DNA from: CAZIAK01 sp964537035
GTDB lineage: Bacteria > Planctomycetota > B15-G4
Assembly (NCBI GenBank): GCA_964537035.1
Contig: CAZIAK010000015.1
Coordinates: 1 to 64,000, forward strand
Direction: 5' to 3'
Length of the DNA: 64,000 nucleotides
The position numbers were made by a program, and so were the translations under genes. Below are positions 44,114-52,989 of the stretch, piece after piece. A model generated the notes under the pieces. It had not been told where the DNA came from. It made no database searches and was given only the letters and a program-made list of their open reading frames with translations. Position 1 is the first letter of the stretch. The number at the start of each line of letters is the position of its first letter.

Positions 44114-45967
44114 GTGTCCAGCGAGAGCAGTTCAACCAGTGATGACGCGGGCGTCGACGGCGCCGACGGGAGCGGTGCGATCAGCGATGGCAGCGTAGAG
44201 GACACCGCGGGCGGGAGTGAGCACACCGAGGGCAGCGCTGCGGGCAGGGCCGAAGAACCCGCCGAGGCTGCCTTGGGTCCCGCCGACTGGCCCAGCGTTC
44301 TGGCCGCCATGGAGCGGCTGGCGGGAGACGGTGAGCTGTTGGCCGAGCTGGACGCCGAGCTGCGTGAGCGCTTGCTGAAGGCCAGCGGCTCGTTGGCGCG
44401 CCCCGGCCGCCTGGCCCGGGCTCAGTACCGCAAGTCGCGTCGCACCAAGCGGCGCAACGAGTTGAAGGCCGAGGACGAAGCCGTCCTCAATCGCACGCGC
44501 ATTCGCAACCAGCGCATCGCCCTGGTCTATCCCACGCCAGAACCTGTGGCCAGCAACGCGCTCACCGACGGCGGGAGCGGCGAGAGAAGCGTGGCCGGCG
44601 AGAGCAAATCGGCGCCATCGGCTGAGACCGTGGGCCGCGTGCGTGTCACTCGCAGCTGCTACATCTGCAAGGCCGACTTCAACGACGTGCATGTGTTCTA
44701 CGACTGTCTGTGTCCGAGCTGCGCGGTTTTCAATCTGGGCAAGCGGGAGCAGACCGCTGACCTCACTGGCAAGGTGGCCCTGCTCACCGGTGGCCGGGTG
44801 AAGATCGGCTTTCAGGTGGGCATCAAGCTGCTGCGGGCGGGCGCCGAGCTGATCGTCACCACGCGCTTCCCCCGAGATGCGGCCACCCGCTATGCGGCCG
44901 AGCCCGACTTCGATGTGTGGCGCGAGCGCCTGTCGATCCACGGCCTCGACCTGCGTCACACCCCGAGCGTCGAGGCCCTGAGCCAGCATCTGCTGAAGAC
45001 CGCAGGGCGCCTCGACTTCGTGATCAACAACGCCTGTCAGACCGTTCGCCGCCCGCCGGGGTTCTACGCCCACTTGATGGAGGGGGAGGAGCTTCCTTAC
45101 GGCGACCTGTCGAGGGAGACCCGGCAGCTGTTGGCTGATCACGAAGAGCTGCGCTCGGCGCACCAGCGGTTGGCTGCGGACACGTCGGCAGGGGGGAGAC
45201 ACCCGGCCGCCCCGGGTGAGCCTGGTGGCGTGGCCGCGAGCGCCCCAGGTGCGCCAGGTGCGCCAGGTGCGCCAGGTGCGGCAGATGCGCCAGGTGACCC
45301 TGACCGCACCGTTCTTGAACAGCCGGCCAGTGGGCGAGGCGTCCTCGACAGGGCCACGGGCTTGACCCTGTCCGCCGCGCTGTCGCAGGTTGCGCTGGTC
45401 AAGGGCGACAGCGACACGGGCAGCCATCTCTTCCCCGAGGACACCCTCGACGCCGACCTGCAGCAGGTCGATCTGCGCGATCGCAACAGCTGGCGCCTGG
45501 CTCTCGACGAGGTGCCCACCGTCGAGCTGCTGGAGGTGCACCTGGTCAACGCCGTGGCCCCGTTCGTGCTGGCTGCCAGGCTCAAGCCGCTCATGCTGGC
45601 CACAGCCAACCACGACAAGCACATCGTCAACGTCTCCGCCATGGAGGGTCAGTTCTATCGGGTCTTCAAGACCGACAAGCACCCTCACACCAACATGGCC
45701 AAGGCCTCCCTGAACATGCTCACCCGCACGTCAGCCCCCGATTACCAGCGCGACGGCATCCACATGAACAGCGTGGACACGGGCTGGATCACCGACGAAG
45801 ACCCTGCCCACATCACCAAGCAGAAGCAGGCCGAGCACGGCTTCTTTCCGCCCCTCGATCACGTCGACGCCGCCGCCCGCATCCTCGACCCGATCTTCGT
45901 GGGCATGCTCACCGGCGAGCACATCTGGGGCCAGTTCTTGAAGGACTACAAGCCCGCGTCGTGGTAA
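44114..45967 (+). CDS. Atypical SDR oxidoreductase with Cys motif and disordered N-terminus
   Basis: A GTG start at 44114 is assumed; 617 residues. The first 75 residues are acidic and disordered. Residues near 178-200 carry CYICKADFNDVHVFYDCLCPSC (two CxxC pairs, zinc-ribbon-like). The SDR fold follows: TGGRVKIGFQVGIKLL as the NAD(P) motif, LDFVINNACQT, and the active-site region NVSAMEGQFY. The usual YxxxK reads THTNMAKASLNM-like here: Tyr is replaced by Thr four positions before Lys, so the classical catalysis may be changed. A low-complexity APGAPG insert lies near 377-393. I have seen similar zinc-ribbon SDRs only as uncharacterised proteins; substrate unknown. Confidence 0.75.
   Translation: MSSESSSTSDDAGVDGADGSGAISDGSVEDTAGGSEHTEGSAAGRAEEPAEAALGPADWPSVLAAMERLAGDGELLAELDAELRERLLKASGSLARPGRLARAQYRKSRRTKRRNELKAEDEAVLNRTRIRNQRIALVYPTPEPVASNALTDGGSGERSVAGESKSAPSAETVGRVRVTRSCYICKADFNDVHVFYDCLCPSCAVFNLGKREQTADLTGKVALLTGGRVKIGFQVGIKLLRAGAELIVTTRFPRDAATRYAAEPDFDVWRERLSIHGLDLRHTPSVEALSQHLLKTAGRLDFVINNACQTVRRPPGFYAHLMEGEELPYGDLSRETRQLLADHEELRSAHQRLAADTSAGGRHPAAPGEPGGVAASAPGAPGAPGAPGAADAPGDPDRTVLEQPASGRGVLDRATGLTLSAALSQVALVKGDSDTGSHLFPEDTLDADLQQVDLRDRNSWRLALDEVPTVELLEVHLVNAVAPFVLAARLKPLMLATANHDKHIVNVSAMEGQFYRVFKTDKHPHTNMAKASLNMLTRTSAPDYQRDGIHMNSVDTGWITDEDPAHITKQKQAEHGFFPPLDHVDAAARILDPIFVGMLTGEHIWGQFLKDYKPASW
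45242..45295 (+). repeat. Six 9-bp tandem repeats inside the SDR gene
   Basis: Units of GCGCCAGGT (one GCCCCAGGT and one GCGGCAGAT variant) encode repeated Ala-Pro-Gly in a surface loop of the SDR. Slippage here would change loop length in multiples of three residues. Confidence 0.7.
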
Positions 45968-45982
45968 GGGGGGACTCCCCCC
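45968..45982. terminator. Candidate bidirectional terminator between convergent genes
   Basis: Six G (45968-45973), ACT, then six C (45977-45982) form a perfect hairpin immediately after the SDR stop and six bases from the ABC-F gene end. There is no T-run. Confidence 0.4.
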
Positions 45983-45988
45983 GAGCGT

Positions 45989-48043
45989 TCAGCGCCCGCC
46001 GGCCTCGCTGTGGCGGGTCTCGAGTTCCTCCCAGCGGTCGCTGAGCTCTGCCACCTCGGCTGCGAGCTTCTCCCGCGCGGCCTGCAGGCGCTGTGCCTCT
46101 GCTTTCGGGCCGCTGTAGAGCTTGGGGTCGGCCAGCTGTTCGTCGAGGGTCACCAGGTCGGCCTCTGCGGTCTCGATCTTGTCGGGGAGCGCCTCCAGTT
46201 CGGTGAGCTCCCAGCGGGTCAGCCGGCTGGGAGCCGATGGTGTCGCCTTCGAGCGATCGCCGCCGCCGCTTTCAGCCTGTCTCGGAACATCGCTCTTGGT
46301 GGAGCTTCGCCCGAGAGCGCTGGCATCGGTTGCGCCGCTCCTGCCCGTAGGCGAGGACGCGCCGCTGTTCTTCTTGCGGCCCTTGGCAGCCTCAGGCGCT
46401 TCATTCGCCGAGCCCACCCTGTTGCCCGGCCCGCGCTTGACCACCCGCTCCAACAACTCACTCGCCGAGCAGGCATCAAACGTCAATCCGCCCTTGCCGT
46501 CGAGGTGGGCTACCAGGGTCGCCACCCGGTCGAGAAACCAGCGGTCGTGGCTGACCACCAGCACCGTGCCGGGGAAGGCCACCAAGGCCTCTTCGAGGGC
46601 GCGGAGCGTGGGCAGGTCGAGGTCATTCGTCGGCTCGTCGAGCACCAGCACGTTGCCGCCTTCGAGCAGCAGCTTGGCCAACAGCACCCGGTTGCGTTCG
46701 CCGCCGGACAGCTCGCGCACGGGCCGGTGCTTGGTCTGTCCCGGGAAGAGGAAACGATCGAGGAACGACTCGATGTGCAGGGACTGCTCGGCCACGGTGA
46801 CGTACTTCGCCGCGCCGGCCACCTCTTCTGCCACGGTGGCGTCCGGGTCGAGGTCTTCTCGTGACTGATCGATCGAGGCGAAGTTCACGGTCTCGCCGAT
46901 GGTCACCGTGCCCGAGTCTGGTTGCAGCTCGCCCAGCACCAGATCGAGCAGGGTCGACTTGCCCGCGCCGTTGGGGCCCAGGATGCCGAGCCGCTCCCCC
47001 GCGCCGATCTCCAGATCAAAGGTGGGCAGGATGACCTTGTCGCCCCGGGAGAACGCAACGCCTTGCATGGTGATGACCCGGGCGCCCAGGCGCGGCCCCG
47101 GCGGCAGCTTCAGCGCGAGCTCTTCAGGCAGCAAGGTGGGCGCGGCGTCGACCAGCGCGCCGTGTCGCTGGATGCGCGCCTTGGCCTTGCCCGTCCGAGC
47201 CGGGGGCCCGCGGACCATCCACGCGGTCTCGCGCCGCAGCAGGTTGCGCCGCGCCTCTTCGACGTGCCGTTCGCTGGCCAGCCGCTCGGAGCGAGCCACC
47301 AGGTAGTCGCCGTAGCTGCCCTTGTATTCGTGCAGCTGTCCTCGATCGACCTCGACGATGCGGTCGACCACCCGGTCGAGCAAGTAGCGGTCGTGGGTGA
47401 CCATGACCAGGCCGCAGGGCAGCTCCGCCAGCAGCCCTTCGAGCCACAGCGTCACCTCTGCGTCGAGATGGTTGGTGGGCTCGTCGAGCAGCAGCAGGTC
47501 GGGGCCGGAGAGCAGCAGCCGGGCCAGGGCCACGCGCCTCCGCTCGCCGCCAGAGAGCCGCCCGCAGAGCGCTTCAGGGTCGGGCAGGCCCAGGTGGGCG
47601 ATGGTCGACTCGACCCGGTGCTCCACATCGTAGCCACCCATGGCCTCCAGCTCATCTTCGAGACGAGCCTGTTCGGTCAGCAGCCCGTTCACGGCGCTGT
47701 CGGGCAGGCAGGGCTGGGACAGCTCGCCGTGCACCCGGTTGATCCGGTCGAGCACAGCGTCTCGTTCGCCGAGCCCGGCGCGGACGGCCTTTCGGATGGT
47801 GGCCTGGGGATCGACCACGGGCTCCTGGGTGAGAAAGCCCACCCGCAGGTCGCGGCGCTTGACCACCGTGCCGTCGTCGGGCGTCTCGGCGCCGGCGAGA
47901 ATGCGCAAGAGGGTCGACTTGCCCGAGCCGTTGGGGCCGATGAGGCCGACCCGGTCTCCGTCACCTACGTGCAGCGAGACGTCGTCGAGCAGCACGCGAT
48001 GGGCGAGGCTGCGGCAGATGCCGGTGGCGTCGAGCAGGGTCAT
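45989..48043 (-). CDS. uup: ABC-F family ATP-binding protein (Uup-like)
   Basis: A 684-residue duplicated ATPase without membrane segments. Walker A motifs are GPNGSGKST (near 37) and GPNGAGKST (near 361), with signatures LSGGERRRVALARLLL and LSGGERNRVLLAKLLL and Walker B LLLLDEPTNHLD and LVLDEPTNDLD. An interdomain linker and a C-terminal extension (from about 545, Lys/Ser-rich, then the coiled coil WELTELEALPDKIETAEADL) match Uup rather than EttA. ABC-F proteins act on ribosomes or, for Uup, on DNA repair intermediates and translation; some give antibiotic protection. It is upstream of the DinB gene in gene order on the same strand. Confidence 0.9.
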   Translation of the reverse strand: MTLLDATGICRSLAHRVLLDDVSLHVGDGDRVGLIGPNGSGKSTLLRILAGAETPDDGTVVKRRDLRVGFLTQEPVVDPQATIRKAVRAGLGERDAVLDRINRVHGELSQPCLPDSAVNGLLTEQARLEDELEAMGGYDVEHRVESTIAHLGLPDPEALCGRLSGGERRRVALARLLLSGPDLLLLDEPTNHLDAEVTLWLEGLLAELPCGLVMVTHDRYLLDRVVDRIVEVDRGQLHEYKGSYGDYLVARSERLASERHVEEARRNLLRRETAWMVRGPPARTGKAKARIQRHGALVDAAPTLLPEELALKLPPGPRLGARVITMQGVAFSRGDKVILPTFDLEIGAGERLGILGPNGAGKSTLLDLVLGELQPDSGTVTIGETVNFASIDQSREDLDPDATVAEEVAGAAKYVTVAEQSLHIESFLDRFLFPGQTKHRPVRELSGGERNRVLLAKLLLEGGNVLVLDEPTNDLDLPTLRALEEALVAFPGTVLVVSHDRWFLDRVATLVAHLDGKGGLTFDACSASELLERVVKRGPGNRVGSANEAPEAAKGRKKNSGASSPTGRSGATDASALGRSSTKSDVPRQAESGGGDRSKATPSAPSRLTRWELTELEALPDKIETAEADLVTLDEQLADPKLYSGPKAEAQRLQAAREKLAAEVAELSDRWEELETRHSEAGGR

Positions 48044-48058
48044 GGTGGAGCGTTCTGC

Positions 48059-48538
48059 TCAGGCCGGTTCGTTGTGCTGCGTGTTGATGGAGGCGTCGTC
48101 GTAGAAGGCGATGCCGTGGGCTGCCCCGGCCCGCTGCTTGGCGATGGCCACGAGCTGGCCCGTGTGCCAGGAGAAGTGCTCGACCACGTGGTACACGGCC
48201 TGCAACGGCGAGGTGTCGAAGCCCTGGAGCACCACGGGCCGGGTGAGGTCGGCGCTGTCGAGCGACTCAAGGGTCGCGCAGGCGTCCCGCACGGTCTGCA
48301 CCATGTTGGCGAAGAGCGCCGCCTTGCCTGGGCCGTCGGTGGCGGCGAACTCTGCGGCCCGGTCCCGTTGATCTTCACCGTCGCCCAGCCCGCAGACGAT
48401 CCATTGCTGCACGTTGCCGGTCAGGTGCAGCAGGATCGTGCCCGCGCTGAGGGCGCCGTCGTTGGGACGCCACCACAGATCGTCAGCGGGCAAGCTGGCC
48501 AGGGCCTGTTCGATGCGGGGCAGGTACTCATCCCGCAA
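48059..48538 (-). CDS. DinB family protein (DUF1572 type), N-terminus uncertain
   Basis: From the TTG at 48538-48536 the product is 159 residues. The upstream in-frame codons read FLRHSVEFL directly before RDEYLPRIE, and related DUF1572 proteins carry a similar segment here, so the true start may be further upstream, for example a CTG at 48592-48590 behind AGGGA; no ATG, GTG or TTG is available there. Metal-type histidines are in LLHLTGN and VEHFSWHTGQLVA. It is about 50 bases downstream of the SRPBCC gene, and an earlier start would overlap it. It is a paralog of the protein at 5320-5883 at family level. Function not assigned. Confidence 0.75.
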   Translation of the reverse strand: MRDEYLPRIEQALASLPADDLWWRPNDGALSAGTILLHLTGNVQQWIVCGLGDGEDQRDRAAEFAATDGPGKAALFANMVQTVRDACATLESLDSADLTRPVVLQGFDTSPLQAVYHVVEHFSWHTGQLVAIAKQRAGAAHGIAFYDDASINTQHNEPA

Positions 48539-48588
48539 GAACTCGACCGAGTGGCGCAGGAAGGCCAGGGCTGTGTCGTCTGGGGGAG

Positions 48589-49125
48589 TCAGTTCACGTT
48601 CCCTTCGACCATGCCCTTGATGCCGGTGAGACCGGTCTCAAGGTTGCTGCCAACGAGCGGCACGAAGGCCTTGCTGATGACCTTGTCCCAGGGCATGTCG
48701 CCGGATGCGCCCCAGCTCTTCCAGGTGATCTCGGTGCCGTCGCCAGACTGCGCGTACTCGAACGAGCCGTAGATCTTGTCGGGCATGTCTTCGAAGGAGA
48801 GGAAGTACTCGATGCCTTCGAGGGACGCTGCGGTGATCTCCAGGCGACCCACACCCATCTCATCACCGGCCCACTCTTCGACGGCACCAACGCCGGCGTC
48901 GGCGCCGGAGAACGTCGTCTTCATGGTGGGGTCGATGGCGGTGTTCCAGGCCGACCAGTCGTTCCAGCGGCGCAGGTCAGCCACCAGGGGCTGGATCTCG
49001 CTCACGTCGCCGGTCACCACGATCTTGCGTTCGCACTCCCACTCGGGTTCCAGGAACAGACCCGTGACCACGATGGCGATGACGAGCACGACCATGGCCT
49101 TGGCGAGGAACTGGATGGCCTTCAT
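48589..49125 (-). CDS. SRPBCC-family (polyketide-cyclase-like) protein with N-terminal membrane anchor
   Basis: ATG 49125-49123 with GGAG upstream gives 178 residues: MKAIQFLAKAMVVLVIAIVV forms one hydrophobic anchor, then a START/SRPBCC-like fold. The typical words are VSEIQPLVADLRRWNDWSAW (near 43-62), KTTFSGADAGVGAVEEWAG and GTEITWKSWGASGDMPWDKV. This domain forms a hydrophobic ligand pocket, used for lipids or aromatic compounds in other members. The product is probably attached to the inner membrane facing the periplasm. It is followed by the DinB gene on the same strand. Confidence 0.8.
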   Translation of the reverse strand: MKAIQFLAKAMVVLVIAIVVTGLFLEPEWECERKIVVTGDVSEIQPLVADLRRWNDWSAWNTAIDPTMKTTFSGADAGVGAVEEWAGDEMGVGRLEITAASLEGIEYFLSFEDMPDKIYGSFEYAQSGDGTEITWKSWGASGDMPWDKVISKAFVPLVGSNLETGLTGIKGMVEGNVN

Positions 49126-49237
49126 GGCGGGGGCTCCGAGAGGCTGGATCACCGCCAGCGCGGCGGCGTTCGCCGCAGCATACTCGGGGGCCTCGGTGGC
49201 CGCACGCCTTGCTCAGAACGCCGTGATGGCTTGACGT

Positions 49238-51772
49238 TCAGGGAACGACAGCCGCCATGGCAGTGGTCGCAGCGGGCGTTCCTGGGACGAACCAGGCCTG
49301 GACGAAGAACTGAAAGCCCGAAGGCGTCCCGGCGGGCCAGGTCGATGTGATCAGTGCCTCTCCTGCAAGGTCGGTGTTGAAGGGCAAGAGAACGTCAGGG
49401 AAGGGCACCAATGTGCCGCCCTTGAAAGGCGCTGAGAGGGATGTGAGGCCGAGCACCAGCTGCCCGGCCGCGCTGGGCGACGCGTACTCGATCAGCAGAT
49501 CGACCGTGGATCCCGGAGTCAGGGGACCGCCTCCACTCAGTCGAGAATGGCCGTCCACTCCGGCGAGTGACTCACCGAGTTGGGTCCAGGGGCCAGCGCC
49601 GTAGCTGACCAGCCCCAGGCGCCCGCAGTGCACGATGTCGAGCGCTCCGTCTCCATTGACATCGCCCAAGGTGCCGCGGAATCCCACGTTGGTGTCCCCC
49701 GGCCCCTGGAGCGAAGTCTGAACCGTGAAGCCGCCCAGACCGTCGCCCAGCCAGAGGTACATGCCTTCGCCCTCAGCCACCACATCCAGGTTGCCGTCGT
49801 CGTTGATGTCACCGGCTAGCAGGCCCATGCCGAGCAGATCGAACGTGCCCTGACTGAAGGCGGCCAGAGGACCAAACGTCCCGTCGCCAAGGCCGCCGAA
49901 CCGTCCCAGTCCCCGGGCTAAGATATCTGTGAAGAACCCTCCCGCATGGAGGTCAAGGAGGCCATCGCCGTCGCTGTCACCCAAGACGCTGTCCTGCAGG
50001 GTTGCCTGTTCTGCGGACGGGATCGCCGTCGTGATCGCGGCAAACTGACCGAAGCCACCATTGAGCGCCGTGCGCATGTCAGTGATCTTGCCTGCGGCGA
50101 TGAGCAGGTCGAGGTCGCCGTCCAGGTCGAGATCGCCCAGGCGTACGGTGTTCACTTTGGGCGCCATTGAGGTGAACCTCGTGAAGGCAATGGACAGCCC
50201 TCCTGCACCGTCGTTGAGCACCGTGTGTACCAGCCGGTTGGCTTGACTGAAGTCGTCGGACACTCGCACAGCATCGATGTCTCCATCGCCGTCAAGGTCA
50301 CCCAGCTCCAGGGCCAGCTGTTGCTCGTTGGCGGTCAGGGCCAGGGGGGTGGGATCGGCCGCAAAGACCGCGGGCGCCGTGGCCAGGTTCACATGCAAGG
50401 TCGCAGCGGGCACGCTCGAACCGGGACGGGTGCTGGTCACCAAATCGAGCAGCCCGTCGCCGTCCATGTCTGCCACGCGCAGCCAACCGGCGTTGATGCC
50501 CACGCTCTGCAAGTCTCCCAGACGGCCCGCCGGGAGCCCCTTGGCGATGCGCACCTCGCCATAGATCATCACATCGGGGTAGCCGTCGAGGTCGACGTCT
50601 GCCACGTGGGGGTCGTAGACACCGGCGCCTGACCAGGCGTTACGCAGCTCGCCATGCCCGTTACCGAGAAGGGCAACGACCTGGGTCGGGCCCAGAAACG
50701 GGCTCCAGGCGAGGATCCGGTCGGGGGCACCATCGCGGTTCACGTCGCCAGCCAGCATGAGCTTGGCTGTGCTGTCGGAGAGGGGCGAGCCGGAAACAAA
50801 GCCGTGAGTGCTCGTCTGCACCGCGAGTTCCCACGCGGGCTGGACGCCGCTGGCGACTTGCACCAGGACGTCGACCAGTCCATCGCGATTCTCGTCGGTG
50901 AACATGCGCTCGTCAAAATCGTGATCTGCGTCGGCCACTACGGTCGGGGCCGAGAAGAGACCCGTGCCGTCGGAGAGGTGCAAGAGCCAGTCGCTGCCGT
51001 CGCGCACCAGCACGTCCGCGTTGCCGTCACCGTCCATGTCATGGGCGAGCAGTGAGTCACTGGCTTGGGGCGGCGAGGCGGTGACCGCAAGGTCCGCACC
51101 GAAGCCGCCGCCCAACTGGGAGAAGCGCACGACCACGGGGGCACAGCCGGGAACCACACAGCTGCTGTGGTGAAGCACCGCATCGTCCAGGCCGTCTCCG
51201 TTCATGTCGGCCAGCACGACCTGGGCCAGGATGCCGTTCGTGGCGACCAGGCTGACCGGGGAGAACCCCGCCGAGCCCAGGCTCTCGTGCACCCGCAACT
51301 GGGCGTCCAGGCCGGTGAGGGTCACGATGTCGTCGAGCCCGTCACCGTTCATGTCTCCGAAGGCAGCCTTGGACAGTCCTGTAGATCCAGGCACGGTCAC
51401 TACCTGGGCGAAGGTGCCAGCACCTGTGGCGAGCAGCGTCCGCACGCTGGTGCCGATCACGCCGACGTCGGCCAATCCATCACCGTTGAAGTCGGCCACT
51501 TGCAGGGTCTCGGCGGACGAGACTGAGATCGGCGTCACGAACCCATCGGCAAACCCGCCCAGCCCGTCACCCAGGTGGACCACCAAGCTGCCCGTGTACA
51601 GTGCGACGAGATCGAGAACGCCGTCGCCGTCCACATCGCCAAGGTCTTGCAACTCGGCACCGCTGGGGAGTGTCGTGACCTGCAAGCTGGGCGGATCTCC
51701 GGCGCACAGTGGCATGGCCAAGAGCCCGAGCGCCAGTATCGTCACGCCTGAGTAGAGTCGGATCGTCGCCAT
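49238..51772 (-). CDS. Large secreted FG-GAP/VCBS-repeat protein with PFKGG domain
   Basis: An 844-residue exported protein (signal peptide ILALGLLAMPLCAG). Calcium-binding FG-GAP loops of the form D-x-(D/N)-G-D-G-x-x-D recur from residue 45 to about 725: DVDGDGVLD, DFNGDGLAD, DMNGDGLDD, DMDGDGNAD, DVDLDGYPD, DLDGDGDIDA, DLDLDGDLD and DVNGDGALD, about thirteen in total. These blades form one or two propellers. Residues 729-844 are the PFKGG domain (WTQLGESLAG, APFKGGTLVPFPD). Planctomycetes encode many such proteins; they are thought to bind polysaccharide or partner proteins at the surface. No catalytic domain is seen. Confidence 0.85.
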   Translation of the reverse strand: MATIRLYSGVTILALGLLAMPLCAGDPPSLQVTTLPSGAELQDLGDVDGDGVLDLVALYTGSLVVHLGDGLGGFADGFVTPISVSSAETLQVADFNGDGLADVGVIGTSVRTLLATGAGTFAQVVTVPGSTGLSKAAFGDMNGDGLDDIVTLTGLDAQLRVHESLGSAGFSPVSLVATNGILAQVVLADMNGDGLDDAVLHHSSCVVPGCAPVVVRFSQLGGGFGADLAVTASPPQASDSLLAHDMDGDGNADVLVRDGSDWLLHLSDGTGLFSAPTVVADADHDFDERMFTDENRDGLVDVLVQVASGVQPAWELAVQTSTHGFVSGSPLSDSTAKLMLAGDVNRDGAPDRILAWSPFLGPTQVVALLGNGHGELRNAWSGAGVYDPHVADVDLDGYPDVMIYGEVRIAKGLPAGRLGDLQSVGINAGWLRVADMDGDGLLDLVTSTRPGSSVPAATLHVNLATAPAVFAADPTPLALTANEQQLALELGDLDGDGDIDAVRVSDDFSQANRLVHTVLNDGAGGLSIAFTRFTSMAPKVNTVRLGDLDLDGDLDLLIAAGKITDMRTALNGGFGQFAAITTAIPSAEQATLQDSVLGDSDGDGLLDLHAGGFFTDILARGLGRFGGLGDGTFGPLAAFSQGTFDLLGMGLLAGDINDDGNLDVVAEGEGMYLWLGDGLGGFTVQTSLQGPGDTNVGFRGTLGDVNGDGALDIVHCGRLGLVSYGAGPWTQLGESLAGVDGHSRLSGGGPLTPGSTVDLLIEYASPSAAGQLVLGLTSLSAPFKGGTLVPFPDVLLPFNTDLAGEALITSTWPAGTPSGFQFFVQAWFVPGTPAATTAMAAVVP

Positions 51773-51953
51773 GCGGGCCGCCTTCAGTTCGGGGGTTCGC
51801 AGCTTGCCTAGCAGTTCTCACTGGGTAGCCATAGGAGCGAATGCGCTTCCCGTAACAAGTCAGGCACAGGTCTCCCCACCATGGACTGCGCGCTGTCGCG
51901 AGACTCTGGCCCACAGGTCGTCTCGATCAAGCCCCGCGCCGCCCCTCGTCAGC

Positions 51954-52934
51954 TCACCACTGATCCGCCCGATGCAGGGCCCAGGCGGCCTCGTCCTCGG
52001 CGATGGACGGCCAGCACTCCGCGCCCACCGGCTTGCGGTAGCCCAGATCCCACGCCGCCTTCAGCACCCGGTTGTAGTGGATCTCACCCGTGCCTGGCTC
52101 GCGGCGCCCGGGGTTGTCGGCGAGCTGCAAGTAGCCCACCTGATCGAAGCCCGCTTCGAGGCGGCGCACCAGATCGCCCTCGCTGATCTGCATGTGATAG
52201 AGGTCCCAGTTGATCTTCACCATGGGCGAGTTGACCGCACGGCAGATGGCCAGGGCCGGATCGCTGCCGTAGAGACAGTGCCCCTTGTGATCGACCCGGA
52301 TGTTCATGGGCTCGAGAATCAGCATCAGCCCGGCAGACTCGACGAGCGGGGCCACCCGAACCAGCGCGGTGGTGATGTGCTCGTGCATCTCCTCCTGGCT
52401 CATGCCCGGCTGATCGTTGCCGCCCACCACCGTGGCCATGGGCGCGCCGATGATACGAGCCACCTCGCAGGCGCGATCGATGGCACGCACGAAGTCATCG
52501 TGGTGGGCCGGGTCGTTCATCCCCGGCACGAATCCCCAGGCAGTGAACTGGGACACGGAGATGCCAAGCTCGCCGCACACCGCTGCGATGGCGGCCAGGT
52601 CCTTGCCTTCGTGGTTCCAGAACTCGATGTCGGTGAAGCCGAGGGCGGCGGCGGCGCGGATGCGTTCGACGAACGGACGGTCGCTCCACCACATCTCCAG
52701 GTTCATGGCGAAGCGCGTGTGCGCCGTGTGCCCGGGGAGGTCGGCAGTGGGGGCGAGCGCGCCGCCGGCGATGGGTGCGCCTTGCACGCCAGCCGCCCCA
52801 GGAGCCCCCGCTTCGGCCCGGTTGTTGTGCGCCCATGCTGCGAGTGGCTTGGGAGTGGCAGCCAGCGCCGCGCCTGCAGAGCTCAACGCCAGGCCTGCGC
52901 CGAGCAGGTGACGACGGGTCATGGGGTCTGTCAT
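51954..52934 (-). CDS. Tat-exported hydroxypyruvate-isomerase-like TIM-barrel protein
   Basis: A 326-residue xylose-isomerase-like TIM barrel. The N-terminus MTDPMTRRHLLGAGLAL contains the twin-arginine motif, and the hydrophobic part follows, so it is exported folded by the Tat system. The barrel shows FAMNLEMWWSD, GFTDIEFWNHEGKDL, LMLILEPMNIRVDHKG (Glu), WDLYHMQISEGD and VGAECWPS (Glu), matching the hydroxypyruvate isomerase subgroup with two metal-binding Glu. It interconverts keto and aldose forms of small sugars. It lies 55 bases downstream of the PVC dehydrogenase gene on the same strand and would process its product. Such trios are common in planctomycete sugar or polyol degradation. 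Confidence 0.82.
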   Translation of the reverse strand: MTDPMTRRHLLGAGLALSSAGAALAATPKPLAAWAHNNRAEAGAPGAAGVQGAPIAGGALAPTADLPGHTAHTRFAMNLEMWWSDRPFVERIRAAAALGFTDIEFWNHEGKDLAAIAAVCGELGISVSQFTAWGFVPGMNDPAHHDDFVRAIDRACEVARIIGAPMATVVGGNDQPGMSQEEMHEHITTALVRVAPLVESAGLMLILEPMNIRVDHKGHCLYGSDPALAICRAVNSPMVKINWDLYHMQISEGDLVRRLEAGFDQVGYLQLADNPGRREPGTGEIHYNRVLKAAWDLGYRKPVGAECWPSIAEDEAAWALHRADQW

Positions 52935-52989
52935 GGTCGATCTCGCTGCTGTGTGGGGCTCAAGTGAACAGGCCTGGCAGGGCCTGGGG

